DNA of 64,000 nt, from assembly GCF_000420825.1 (NCBI RefSeq), contig NZ_ATVR01000006.1, positions 1 through 64,000 on the forward strand. The letters run 5' to 3'. Below, one piece after another: positions 9,523 through 17,451 of this stretch. The DNA is from Butyrivibrio sp. AE2015. Lineage in GTDB: Bacteria > Bacillota > Clostridia > Lachnospirales > Lachnospiraceae. The notes beneath the pieces were generated by a model. The model searched no databases. It worked only from the letters and a program-made list of their open reading frames with translations, and had not been told where the DNA came from. Numbering within the stretch: position 1 is the stretch's first letter; each line of letters opens with the position of its first letter. The position numbers were made by a program, and so were the translations under genes.

Positions 9523-10082
9523 TGATTTTATTAGTTAACGCTTGTATAAAAAAGAATTCAAGAACCAAAAGAATTGCTGACAAGCTTATAGAAAAGCTTA
9601 GTAAAAAAACATCTGAAGAAATATTAGAAGTAAAGCTTGAAACTATTTCTTTTCCTAAAACAGATGAGAAATTCCTTGCATATAGAGACGATTGTATTGC
9701 AAGGGGTGACTTCTCAGATGTTTATTTCAACCTTGCAAAGACCTTTGCAAAGGCAGATACAATTGTAATTGCAGCGCCGTACTATGACTTATCATTCCCA
9801 GCTTCACTTAAGCAGTATGTAGAGCACATCAATGTTTTAGGCATAACCTTTGAATATACAGATGAAGGCTATCCGAAATCTCTTTGTAATGCCCATAAGC
9901 TTTATTATGTTACTACAGCTGGTGGTTGCTTCGTTCCGGAAGAGTTTGGATACGGATACATCAAGACGCTTGCCCAAAACTTCTATGGTATTCAGGACTG
10001 TGAAAAGATTCAGGCTGTTGGACTTGATGTGGTTGGCGCAGATGTCGAGAGTATTGTCAACGAGTGTATTTATAATATATAG
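9522..10082 (+). CDS. NAD(P)H-dependent oxidoreductase, flavodoxin-like fold
   Basis: 186-aa flavodoxin-fold protein. The N-terminal strand and phosphate-binding loop (LLVNACIKKNSRTKRIADKL) and the central VIAAPYYDLSFPASLKQYVEHI are characteristic of FMN-dependent NAD(P)H quinone reductases. It starts within the stop of the DUF3021 gene (TAATG) and is therefore the last member of the exporter operon. Probably a cytosolic FMN reductase; the electron acceptor is unknown. Confidence 0.8.
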   Translation: MILLVNACIKKNSRTKRIADKLIEKLSKKTSEEILEVKLETISFPKTDEKFLAYRDDCIARGDFSDVYFNLAKTFAKADTIVIAAPYYDLSFPASLKQYVEHINVLGITFEYTDEGYPKSLCNAHKLYYVTTAGGCFVPEEFGYGYIKTLAQNFYGIQDCEKIQAVGLDVVGADVESIVNECIYNI

Positions 10083-10094
10083 CTTGCGTTTTTT

Positions 10095-10124
10095 AATGGC
10101 CCCTAGGGACAGGGTCAATGTCAT
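10095..10124 (+). repeat. REP-like palindromic element, copy 1
   Basis: Imperfect palindrome with ends AATGGCCC and GGTCAATGTCAT around CTAGGGACAGGG. Related to elements at 10889, 11889 and 18311, with approximate consensus TGGCCCCTAGGGACGGGGTT followed by AGAGGGTCATT. It lies 12 bases after a stop codon, as REP elements usually do. Confidence 0.6.
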
Positions 10125-10266
10125 ATTTAGATAAGAAAATGCAGTAAATGCGAAATAGGCACGCTACGTTCTTCAGATTAGTTTTACGTGTTCTACTACT
10201 AATAAAGAGCAGCATCTCACGTAGACAGATGGAAATACAAAAATGAAATAGGAAGGAGTATTCAAC

Positions 10267-10893
10267 ATGGCGAAAGTTCTTTTACTTAATGGCAGTCCAA
10301 AGGCAAATGGCTGCACAGCTACTGCTCTTAACGAGATGATCTCGATATTCAATGAGGAAGGAATAGAGACGGAGATCATCCACGTGGGCAATAAAGATAT
10401 CCGTGGCTGCGTTTCCTGCGGGTATTGCGAGAAAAATGGAAAGTGTGTTGTTAACGATCTTGTAAATGAAGTTTCAGGGAAGTTCGAAGAGGCAGATGGA
10501 TTGGTTGTTGGAAGCCCTGTTTACTACGGCTCCCCAAATGGTACGATTCTGTCTTTTATGGACAGACTTTTTTACAGTACTTCTTTTTCCAAGCAGATGA
10601 AGGTCGGTGCGGCTGTCGTAAGCTGCAGAAGAGGCGGCAATACTGCAAGTTTTGATGTTCTGAACAAATACTTTACTATAAGCGGAATGCCGGTGGCTTC
10701 AAGCACATACTGGAATCAGGTTCATGGATTTGATGCCGAAGATGTCAAGAAAGATCTCGAGGGACTTCAGACAATGAGAAATCTTGCAAGGAATATGTCT
10801 TTCATGATAAAGGCTTTTTCCGATGCAAAAGAAAAATATGGCCTTCCGGCAGTGGAAAGAGATGCATTCACAAGTTTTCCTGATGGAAAATGA
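10267..10893 (+). CDS. Flavodoxin family protein / NADPH-dependent FMN reductase (iron-sulfur flavoprotein-like)
   Basis: 208-aa FMN-binding protein. LLLNGSPKANGCTATALNEM is the FMN phosphate loop; GCVSCGYCEKNGKCVVND carries closely spaced cysteines as in iron-sulfur flavoproteins; GLVVGSPVYYGSPNG is the isoalloxazine-binding loop. Strong ribosome site AAGGAG. It stands alone, between two REP-like elements; the second begins at its stop codon. Likely a cytosolic reductase linked to ferredoxin or NAD(P)H. Confidence 0.85.
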   Translation: MAKVLLLNGSPKANGCTATALNEMISIFNEEGIETEIIHVGNKDIRGCVSCGYCEKNGKCVVNDLVNEVSGKFEEADGLVVGSPVYYGSPNGTILSFMDRLFYSTSFSKQMKVGAAVVSCRRGGNTASFDVLNKYFTISGMPVASSTYWNQVHGFDAEDVKKDLEGLQTMRNLARNMSFMIKAFSDAKEKYGLPAVERDAFTSFPDGK

Positions 10894-10920
10894 CCCTAGA
10901 ACCCCGTCCCCAAGGGCCAC
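10889..10920 (-). repeat. REP-like palindromic element, copy 2 (inverted)
   Basis: AATGACCC at one end and GGGCCA at the other, around TAGAACCCCGTCCCCAA. It has the opposite orientation to the other three copies and includes the stop codon of the flavoprotein gene (TGA 10891). With copy 3 it brackets about 1 kb of decayed sequence. Confidence 0.65.
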
Positions 10921-10940
10921 TGATATAGATGGTGGAGAGA

Positions 10941-11239
10941 ATGGATAATCGCATTGAATGGACAAAAAAACATGATGAAGTGGTTCGGGCAGTTGAAAAT
11001 CTAGGCTTCCGAGCGAATTAGGGGATCAGATTTCGAGACAGCTTGGAAGCCCTAAAGCAATGGAGCGGATGCTTGCATATCTTTACAACGTGAAGCCACA
11101 AAGCGCAGAGCTTATTGTTGATGAAATGCTGGCTATTTGCAGTGATGTAGACAGATGGAAAGATAAAAAGGCAGCTGAAGAAGCTAATGCCAGATACAAT
11201 GAAATTCTAAACTATGGATTTGGAGGAGACGAGGAATGA
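10941..11239 (+). pseudogene. Frameshifted gene for a conserved short hypothetical protein
   Basis: Starts at ATG 10941 after GGTGGAGAG: MDNRIEWTKKHDEVVRAVENLGF, then a stop at about 11019. Shifting by one base near 11010 restores a clean reading: ELGDQISRQLGSPKAMERML onward to NEILNYGFGGDEE, ending in TGA 11237-11239. The data fit loss of one C (TTCCGAG instead of TTCCCGAG). The stop overlaps the ATG of the next gene (ATGA), so the two formed a coupled pair. I know similar pairs only as hypothetical proteins of Clostridia; function unknown. A sequencing error would give the same picture. Confidence 0.65.
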
Positions 11240-11469
11240 ACTCGATTTTGATAAAGGATACAACGAGAGAAGAAAGAGAACGTATTGTTGCGGAATCAAT
11301 CGGGAATATCAACGGAAGCTGCGATGGTTGCAGTTCAGGGCTGATTGAAATGTACCAGCCCTATATTGATGGAATTAAAGAAATTCGTGAAATCAATATG
11401 GAATTCAGGGCAAATTATGAATCCGGAGTTGAGGGACCACAAAAAGCTGATTGCGGTTATAAGATGTAA
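11236..11469 (+). CDS. Small conserved hypothetical protein coupled to a broken gene
   Basis: 77-aa soluble protein with a CDGC motif (GSCDGCSSGLIEMYQPYIDG) and an acidic/basic, probably helical remainder. Starts in the stop codon of the preceding frameshifted gene, behind GGAGGAGACGAGG. Because its partner is broken, translation now depends on its own ribosome site. No domain recognised; the CxxC suggests metal or redox chemistry, but two cysteines alone do not prove it. Confidence 0.6.
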   Translation: MNSILIKDTTREERERIVAESIGNINGSCDGCSSGLIEMYQPYIDGIKEIREINMEFRANYESGVEGPQKADCGYKM

Positions 11470-11507
11470 GGCAGGATGATAGAGCTGGATAAAAAATCAG
11501 ATATTTT

Positions 11508-11534
11508 TTGCCACAAATTTTTTTCGTTCGTATA
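11508..11534 (+). promoter_or_regulatory. Candidate ECF sigma promoter (TTGCC-N16-CGTATA)
   Basis: TTGCC at 11508-11512 and CGTATA at 11529-11534 with a 16-base spacer containing a T run. The same two boxes and spacer occur at 51182-51208 before the exported-peptide and ECF sigma genes; the match around the -10 extends to GTTCGTATA. Recognition by the sigma factor at 50442 is inference. Confidence 0.4.
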
Positions 11535-11540
11535 AATAAT

Positions 11541-11866
11541 CAGAAATCAAAAATAACTGATGCATTTGAGGTGGCGAAGGCTTCACCAAAGAATAGCTAA
11601 AAGTTATGAGCGGAATTATAAAAGTTACAGCAAAGATGCTTACAGTTCATCAATGCCAGGGACTTTTAACCAACGATTTCTTATGAGGGATAGAGCAGTT
11701 TACGTAGCATAAGCTTTACGAAAGACGAGCTCACAAGATAGAGATATTCCAGTAATGATGGCTTTTGCTTCATCTAAACCTAGGAGAATCTCATAAAAAT
11801 CAAAATAAGGGTGTCACAGTAGATGATGGAAGATTTCACCAGATACTGTGGCACCCTTATTTTAGC
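11541..11866 (+). ncRNA. Candidate non-coding transcript downstream of ECF-like promoter
   Basis: The 630 bases from 11470 to 12099 hold no convincing gene. The stretch from the promoter at 11508 to the hairpin at 11803-11866 could be one RNA of about 325 nt. The only ORFs in it are a 26-codon one (ATG 11606, no ribosome site) and a 19-codon one (ATG 11653). It may instead be degenerate coding sequence. The remainder (11867-12099) holds REP-like copy 3 and the GtrA upstream region. Confidence 0.3.
11803..11866 (+). terminator. Long inverted repeat, probable terminator
   Basis: AAATAAGGGTGTCACAGTA (11803-11821) pairs with TACTGTGGCACCCTTATTT (11844-11862) with one mismatch; loop of about 22 bases. 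Followed by TTAGC, so the U tract is weak; the stem is long enough to act as a terminator or a processed RNA end. Confidence 0.5.
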
Positions 11867-11888
11867 GGTGCGAAAACCGTAAGTAGGT

Positions 11889-11922
11889 AATGGTCCTAGG
11901 GGACGGGGTTAGTGGTTCATTA
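11889..11922 (+). repeat. REP-like palindromic element, copy 3
   Basis: AATGGTCCTAGGGGACGGGG followed by TTAGTGGTTCATTA. Same orientation as copies 1 and 4, opposite to copy 2, from which it is separated by about 1 kb. Confidence 0.65.
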
Positions 11923-12099
11923 TAGGAAATAATTTGGCCAGTTCTCAAATCAAAGATTTTTGCTTTCAGAGTGGAATTGTATGCTTTTCTTATGGCAAAA
12001 CGCAATACAGGGCTTTTTTATTTGACTGGAGAAAGATAAAATGGTATTAAAAAAGTGAATTTTACAATCATCTACGTAATCATTGGAGAAGAATAGGTC

Positions 12100-12522
12100 A
12101 TGAGTGAGGAAAAGAAAAAAGAAATTGTGAGGATAACTAAGTTTGTTTTCTTTTCAATTTCTGCAGGAATAATTGAAATTGTGAGTTTTTCACTGCTTAC
12201 AGAGCTGTCGACGCTTCCATATTGGCCATGTTATCTGACAGCACTGGTTTTATCAGTTCTTTGGAACTTTACGCTGAATCGGAAATTTACCTTTCAAAGT
12301 GCCAGCAATGTCCCAATAGCGATGTTAAAAGTGGCACTATACTATGCATTTTTTACTCCTATAACTACGATAGGTGGAAATTATCTGGTAGAATACCTGC
12401 ATTGGAATGATTATCTTGTTACAGGACTTAATATGATTCTTAATCTGAGCACTGAATATATCTATGATAGATTTGTCGTATTCAAAGACAGTATTGACAC
12501 CGGATCATCAAGAGCTGCATGA
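12100..12522 (+). CDS. GtrA family membrane protein
   Basis: 140-aa protein with four hydrophobic helices and the GtrA-type motifs LSVLWNFTLNRKFTF and TEYIYDRFVVF. GtrA-like proteins are thought to move polyprenyl-linked sugars across the membrane for cell-wall or polysaccharide glycosylation. No glycosyltransferase is adjacent, so the substrate is open. GGAG precedes the ATG at 14 bases with AATAGG nearer. A palindrome (CTAAAAGCTTTTAG, 12536-12549) and a terminator follow. Confidence 0.85.
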   Translation: MSEEKKKEIVRITKFVFFSISAGIIEIVSFSLLTELSTLPYWPCYLTALVLSVLWNFTLNRKFTFQSASNVPIAMLKVALYYAFFTPITTIGGNYLVEYLHWNDYLVTGLNMILNLSTEYIYDRFVVFKDSIDTGSSRAA

Positions 12523-12568
12523 ACGCATTCTTTAACTAAAAGCTTTTAGTAGCCTTATGACTTTCGAC

Positions 12569-12600
12569 GCAGTAGATCAAAAACGGTCTGCTGCTTTTGT
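12569..12600 (+). terminator. Terminator after gtrA-like gene
   Basis: GCAGTAGATC (12569-12578), loop AAAAAC, GGTCTGCTGC (12585-12594), then TTTTGTT. The stem is nearly identical to the minus-strand terminator at 17344-17378, so this hairpin recurs. Confidence 0.75.
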
Positions 12601-12759
12601 TGTCCATTTTCATAAATGATGCCAATAAATGATCTTTCGGGCTCCCTTTTTTGTACATTGGCAACCTTGATGTAAAAATTTTTCACTCAGCTTGCCATTT
12701 ATGGTCGATTATATTTCAGTTTTTATTGTCGATGACAAATCGTATTTTTTGAGGGAATA

Positions 12760-13050
12760 ATGGATTTTTTTAATACAGATTTTTTAAATAATAATTTTAT
12801 TAAGCTTGAGCTTGAAAAGTTTACAGAGGCTGATGCCGTTAAAAAATGGGTGCCTGCCTACCATTTCTTCATTTGTGACGCACACGATAATCGAATGGGT
12901 AAATGTTGTTTGAGAATTGGCGACAATGAGAACTCTTATTTCGGTGGTCATATTGGTTATGAAATAGATGAACCATACAGGGGGCATCATTACGCAGCCC
13001 AAGCTTGTGAGTTATTATTCTCATTGGCTAAAAAGCATGAAATTGCGTAA
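12760..13050 (+). pseudogene. Truncated GNAT N-acetyltransferase
   Basis: 96 aa with the GNAT pattern IGYEIDEPYRGHHYAAQACE (acetyl-CoA loop region) after a normal N-terminal part, in the style of RimJ/RimL-like enzymes of about 170 residues. The frame stops at 13050 just after LAKKHEIA, where the final strands and helix should follow; no continuation is seen in other frames of the following 120 bases. Ribosome site GAGGG is intact. Probably inactive. A hairpin (arms 13059-13069 and 13079-13089) follows. Confidence 0.65.
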
Positions 13051-13119
13051 TTGATTTCCAAAAGCTGTCCTGGTGAAAGACAACTTTTGATACGAAACCA
13101 TGCTATATTAAATTAAATC

Positions 13120-13134
13120 GTAACTTGCGGAATA
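13120..13134 (+). repeat. 15-bp direct repeat, left copy (flanks HD-domain gene)
   Basis: GTAACTTGCGGAATA, identical to 13736-13750. The two copies lie 616 bases apart and bracket the gene at 13173. Confidence 0.6.
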
Positions 13135-13172
13135 GTGTACTGATTATTGTTGGGAGCTAAGGGAGGATATGT

Positions 13173-13739
13173 ATGAACGCTAGAGAATACCTTGATATTT
13201 TACACGTTGCGGAGAGATTAAAAGATACACCTCGTCATTGTACGACTACGAAGCGCAGAACAGAGAGCGTTGCTGAGCATAGTTGGCGTATATCGTTGAT
13301 GGCATTTCTCTTAAGGCATGAGTTTCCGGAGCTGGATATAGATAAAGTTGTAGACATGTGCCTTATCCATGATCTTGGGGAATGCTTTACCGGAGACATT
13401 CCAACATTTATTAAAACAGATGATGACAGAGCGGTAGAGGATTCACTTCTCGACAAATGGGTGCAATCACTACCAAAGGAATTATCCAGAGATATCGCCG
13501 AGTTATACAAGGAGATGGATGCTCAGGAGACTAAGGAAGCAAAACTGTATAAGTCTCTGGATAAGCTAGAAGCTCTTATCCAACATAATGAATCTCCGCT
13601 TGATACCTGGTCTGAAAATGAGTATGAGCTTAATAAAACATATGCATTTGATACTGTTGCATTCTCGGATTGGCTAACTGAACTGAGAAAAGAGATATTG
13701 GATGATACCTTGAAAAAGATAGAAACAGAGAATCAGTAA
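13173..13739 (+). CDS. HD domain-containing protein (YfbR-like phosphohydrolase)
   Basis: 188-aa protein of the HD_3 type, related to YfbR 5'-deoxynucleotidases. Metal ligands are visible: ESVAEHSWR (first His), CLIHDLGECFTGD (HD pair) and a later Asp in KSLDKLEALIQ. Probably dephosphorylates a nucleotide monophosphate in the cytosol. AGGGAGG ribosome site 8 bases upstream. The gene sits exactly between two 15-bp direct repeats, the right one overlapping its stop codon, and between a truncated gene and a methyltransferase, which suggests it arrived or duplicated as a unit. Confidence 0.85.
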   Translation: MNAREYLDILHVAERLKDTPRHCTTTKRRTESVAEHSWRISLMAFLLRHEFPELDIDKVVDMCLIHDLGECFTGDIPTFIKTDDDRAVEDSLLDKWVQSLPKELSRDIAELYKEMDAQETKEAKLYKSLDKLEALIQHNESPLDTWSENEYELNKTYAFDTVAFSDWLTELRKEILDDTLKKIETENQ

Positions 13740-13750
13740 CTTGCGGAATA
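13736..13750 (+). repeat. 15-bp direct repeat, right copy
   Basis: GTAACTTGCGGAATA; its TAA is the stop codon of the HD-domain gene. See left copy at 13120. Confidence 0.6.
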
Positions 13751-13896
13751 TATCAGCGGAGTGATCAATGTTCGTTACTATGATCGTAGCCATAGAAAGA
13801 TATATAGGAATATTGCAGGAGAATATTATTGACTATAGAAGGCGCTGCATTTAAATGGAGCGAATTAGTTCAACTCAAGAATAAGCGAGGAGGATT

Positions 13897-14529
13897 ATGA
13901 GTAATCCGTGGGAAGAAATCAGTTTGAATGATTATGAGAATCATATGAGCCTTGATTCTGTTAAACAACTCCAGATTATGAATTCAATAATGAAGGAGCA
14001 GTTTGAGGCTTATCCGGTTTCAACGGCTATGGTTCTTGGAGTCGCCGGTGGTAATGGCTTGGAACATGTAAGCCGGGATAAGTACCGGACTGTTTATGCA
14101 GTGGATATAAATGAAGATTATCTTCGAATAGTTTCGGAACGATATGCATATCTGTCTGGTGTACTGAAATGCTTGAAGATAGATCTGATCTGCGATGCGA
14201 ATCAGCTTCCCGGGGCGCAGTTGCTGATAGCAAACATTCTTATAGAGTATATTGGTTATGATGTATTTCAGAGAGTGGTTTGCAAAGCAAATCCAGAATA
14301 TGTTTCTTGCTTGATTCAGATCAATGTGGATGATAAGCAGTGGGTATCAGATTCTCCGTATTTGCATGCGTTTGACGGGCTGGATGAGGTACATCATCAG
14401 ATGGATGAGAAATCTCTTTTAACAAAAATGCAGGAGATAGGATATAAGGACATACTCCAATCAAGGATTCCGCTTCCTAATGGAAAGGCTTTTATCAGAA
14501 TGGATTTTCAAAATGGGAAATTGGGATAG
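13897..14529 (+). CDS. Class I SAM-dependent methyltransferase
   Basis: 210-aa protein with a SAM-binding motif I (MVLGVAGGNGLEHV near 45), an acidic residue ending the next strand (VYAVDINEDY) and LLIANILIEYIG as motif IV. N- and C-terminal parts are unlike named families, so the substrate is unknown. Strong ribosome site GAGGAGG. It stands alone in the accessory stretch, followed by a terminator-like hairpin. Confidence 0.8.
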   Translation: MSNPWEEISLNDYENHMSLDSVKQLQIMNSIMKEQFEAYPVSTAMVLGVAGGNGLEHVSRDKYRTVYAVDINEDYLRIVSERYAYLSGVLKCLKIDLICDANQLPGAQLLIANILIEYIGYDVFQRVVCKANPEYVSCLIQINVDDKQWVSDSPYLHAFDGLDEVHHQMDEKSLLTKMQEIGYKDILQSRIPLPNGKAFIRMDFQNGKLG

Positions 14530-14643
14530 AACGATAAACCGGAGTATTATGTGCTTGTAGACAATATGCTTCTACTGCGAGGTGTTTCAGTTGTCTGACT
14601 TTCGAAATTAATTTTCCGCTAGTTATTAGAATCAGTGTAGAAG

Positions 14644-14686
14644 AGACCATTTCTCGTGTGAGGAGTGGTCCTTCTTATTATTATGG
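14644..14686 (+). terminator. Imperfect terminator hairpin after methyltransferase
   Basis: AGACCATTTCTC, short loop, GAGGAGTGGTCC, then TTCTTATTATTA. The stem has one or two non-Watson-Crick pairs. Confidence 0.5.
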
Positions 14687-14853
14687 TATAGTAAGATTAT
14701 CTTCTAGTTATATTCTGTTCCGCCTATATTGCAGAAGATAACTTTACATGATAATATATCTATAACACGACGTTAAATTCTAGTTTTATGTCATGCAGAT
14801 AGCTATTAATAAAAACATGCTGTATTGGCTTAATTTACGCATTGGAGAACAAT
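14687..14853. other. Gene-free upstream region of the recombinase
   Basis: The 324-base gap between the methyltransferase and recombinase holds the hairpin at 14644 and a perfect inverted repeat, TTATCTTCT (14697-14705) and AGAAGATAA (14733-14741). This could be an operator or a recombinase core site. No tRNA or dif-like sequence was recognised. Confidence 0.35.
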
Positions 14854-15894
14854 ATGGGTAAAGACTCCGCATACTACAAACAATTAACAAGGACAAAATC
14901 AGAATACATCAAAGAAATCAAAAATTTGTTACCGGTTCATACACATTCGTTCATTGATAACTGTGTTTTGAGCTATCAGATTGGCACAGCTCTTGGGTAT
15001 GCCAGAGATCTTATTGATTTTTACGAATATCTCCATGTATGCAATCCAATAATTGCAAAAATTAAACTGAATGCAATTCCTCATGAAATAATTGAAAAAT
15101 TAAACAGCCGCGATATTGATGCTTACCAGACGCACCTGATCACTGCAAGACAATTGAATGAGCGCTCAACAGCGAGAAAAATGGCTGCTATTCGAAATTA
15201 TTTTGCCTATGAAACAAGACAGGGATTTCTTGATGAAGATATTACTTTGAAAGCTGCCAAAAATAAGAGAATAACAAAGAAAACAATTACCAGGCTCGAT
15301 CAACATGACGTAAAATCCCTAATGAATGCTGTAGAAAATTCCCAGGTGGCTACCGAACATGCCAAAATCTACGCTGAAGCCACCGCTAAACGCGATCTGG
15401 CTATTATTACGCTTCTTTTGCATACAGGAATGCGTGTGTCAGAATGCGCCGGACTTGATATTGACGACGTGGACTTTAAAGATAACACTTTGAAGATTGT
15501 GAGAAAAGGCGGAAATGAATCAAAACTCATGATCAATGAGCCTATTCGCAATACTTTGCGTGATTACATAATAAATGAGCGCCCCACTCTCGTTGAAACT
15601 GACAGTGAAAGCGCTCTTTTTATCTCGCTAAAGCATAACCGTATGTCTGTCCGCAGCATACAAAGGATGGTCGAAAAGTACGGAAAGAGTTCAGGTCTTA
15701 ACACTACTCTCTCTCCTCACAAGCTCCGCAGAACCTTTGGTACCGCTCTTTATAACAAAACAGGTGATATTTATATTGTTGCAGATGTTCTCGGTCATTC
15801 AGACATCAACACTACCGCCGCCCATTACGCTGCTATCGATGAAGAACATAAAAGACAGGCTGCTGATGTAGATTTATATGGAGAGAATTCTTAA
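14854..15894 (+). CDS. Tyrosine recombinase (XerC/XerD-like integrase)
   Basis: 346-aa site-specific recombinase. N-terminal SAM-like core-binding domain (about 30-130) and C-terminal catalytic domain with TGMRVSE (Arg), VRKGG (Lys), SPHKLRRTFG (His-x-x-Arg), LGHSDINTTAAHY (His and nucleophile Tyr). All catalytic residues are present. GGAG lies 6 bases before ATG 14854; a TTG at 14842 is less well placed. Being monocistronic, at the edge of a decayed accessory stretch and not with cell-division genes, it is more likely an element integrase than the housekeeping Xer. Its last 4 bases overlap the convergent phosphatase gene. Confidence 0.88.
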   Translation: MGKDSAYYKQLTRTKSEYIKEIKNLLPVHTHSFIDNCVLSYQIGTALGYARDLIDFYEYLHVCNPIIAKIKLNAIPHEIIEKLNSRDIDAYQTHLITARQLNERSTARKMAAIRNYFAYETRQGFLDEDITLKAAKNKRITKKTITRLDQHDVKSLMNAVENSQVATEHAKIYAEATAKRDLAIITLLLHTGMRVSECAGLDIDDVDFKDNTLKIVRKGGNESKLMINEPIRNTLRDYIINERPTLVETDSESALFISLKHNRMSVRSIQRMVEKYGKSSGLNTTLSPHKLRRTFGTALYNKTGDIYIVADVLGHSDINTTAAHYAAIDEEHKRQAADVDLYGENS

Positions 15895-17231
15895 GCCGCA
15901 TCTTTTGCCTCGTATTCTTCTATCAGGCTGTCATAGGCTCCAATCGCCTTGTCAAAACGATCCATTACATCCTCTGCCTTGTACAATCCATTTGAATCGG
16001 CGTTTAATCCCTTAAGCTTCAGATTGTAGATTCCAGGGGGATTCTCGTCATTTAAAAGAGACATCTCCTGAAGCTGCCCGGTTTTTTGATAAACTATATC
16101 AAGGCTTATAAATTCCTGACCAGCCTTGTCTTTCCACTTACTGACTACAAGTTTCCCTCCAATTGGTGTCTTTTCCAGTGTTTCTGGAAGGTTGTAGTCC
16201 TGGATTTCAAGAGCTGAGAGCACGCTTGCCAGGTTTGAGTCATGTCCGCACAGAAATGTGAACTGCCTGCCCTCTGTAGTCAGCTCTTTTTCAATTTCTT
16301 CAAGAAGTGGATGAGCCACATTAACTGAAACAGATGGAGCTGAAAAGAGAACATCACCGTAAACATCCTTAACCTCAGAGATTGCCTCCCATTCTGCTTC
16401 GGTAATATTATGACCAAAGGCTGCCTTAACAGGATCTGACTCTTCAAAGTACTGAAGCACAAGCGCATCAGATATCTGACATGCAGTCTTGAGTGAACCT
16501 TTCACCGAAGGCTCTTTTCCCTCTTCAAAAGAGAACTCTGAGTCTCCCACGTCAAACCCTGTAAAAATGCCATTCTTGTAATCATCTGATTTCTGGACAT
16601 CAATCACTTCTGAAATCAGATCATAGTTATCACCAAGATTAGCTATAGCTGTGCCATAGATCTTATTTATCTCTTCCTCGATATCCGCAGAGTAGTCGTC
16701 AGACATATAGGTGAACACCGGATTAAATACAGGGTCCATGGTGTCATATTCTGCATTGTACTCAACCTCTGCATTAGCAACAGGAAGAAGTCCCGCGGAA
16801 AAGAACTGTGCTGTAGCTATAGTTCTTTGCTTTGAATTGGCGTATATGCGAACTGCCCCGTCTTTTGGATGATAGTTTAATTCAAAGAGGCCTTCAGACT
16901 CGAGCCATTTTCTAAAATACTGTCCCATCTCAGTCTCAAGGATTCCTCCCCTTACAGAGAGCTGACTGGCTGGGGCCGACCACTCAAACCACTTGTTTGG
17001 AGTTATTGTATCCAGGGCAGACCCTTCTCCGGAGAGCGGCGCACGAATATTGTGTCTGCTAAGAACCACCACTTGTTCTAGAGCATAGCCATCCCTTGAA
17101 AGAGTTGTTAATACATTCTCCGCTGTTTCTTCACTGCCGCTGTTTCCACATCCGCTTATACCTGCGCATGATAAAACAAACGCAGGCACCAAGATTATCG
17201 AAAGCATTCCGATTCTTCTTTTTTTATTCAT
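15891..17231 (-). CDS. Histidine-type acid phosphatase, lipoprotein
   Basis: 446-aa exported phosphatase of histidine phosphatase clade 2 (phytase/glucose-1-phosphatase group). Lipoprotein signal with ISGC, acylated Cys at 28. Catalytic RHNIRAP at 59-65 (family usual RHGxRxP, here with Asn for Gly) and a C-terminal GHDSN carrying the acid Asp. The frame extends to 17261, but AAGGA six bases before the Met at 17231 decides the start, which also gives a proper signal peptide. Likely releases phosphate from sugar phosphates or phytate at the cell surface. Convergent with the recombinase. Confidence 0.85.
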   Translation of the reverse strand: MNKKRRIGMLSIILVPAFVLSCAGISGCGNSGSEETAENVLTTLSRDGYALEQVVVLSRHNIRAPLSGEGSALDTITPNKWFEWSAPASQLSVRGGILETEMGQYFRKWLESEGLFELNYHPKDGAVRIYANSKQRTIATAQFFSAGLLPVANAEVEYNAEYDTMDPVFNPVFTYMSDDYSADIEEEINKIYGTAIANLGDNYDLISEVIDVQKSDDYKNGIFTGFDVGDSEFSFEEGKEPSVKGSLKTACQISDALVLQYFEESDPVKAAFGHNITEAEWEAISEVKDVYGDVLFSAPSVSVNVAHPLLEEIEKELTTEGRQFTFLCGHDSNLASVLSALEIQDYNLPETLEKTPIGGKLVVSKWKDKAGQEFISLDIVYQKTGQLQEMSLLNDENPPGIYNLKLKGLNADSNGLYKAEDVMDRFDKAIGAYDSLIEEYEAKDAA

Positions 17232-17343
17232 AAACATCCTTCTTTTTAACCAATCGCACAAATACTTCTTTAATTTTACCTTATTACGTCATGCAATAAT
17301 CTTAAATAAGTATAAAAACTCAAGTTCAGAAATTTGTTTGCAT

Positions 17344-17378
17344 AAAAAAGCAGCAGACCATTCTTTCTGATCTACTGC
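17344..17378 (-). terminator. Terminator for the leftward flavodoxin transcript
   Basis: On the minus strand GATCT-side arm GCAGTAGATC (17378-17369) pairs with GGTCTGCTGC (17359-17350), followed by TTTTTT. It lies about 350 bases beyond the flavodoxin stop, so the hairpin array at 17452-17699 would be inside that mRNA's 3' region. Same stem as at 12569. Confidence 0.7.
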
Positions 17379-17451
17379 TTCGTGTGCATATTACGATATT
17401 AGTTTGGAAAGTTTTAATCCAATAGAACGTACTACCTAAATTGGCTCTTTT

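Noticed and set aside
11606..11686. 26-codon ORF MSGIIKVTAKMLTVHQCQGL...
   Set aside because: No ribosome site and no similarity recognised; kept only as part of the possible RNA.
14687..14853. Attachment or dif site for the recombinase
   Set aside because: An inverted repeat is present, but no tRNA end, no second copy and no dif-like sequence was recognised.
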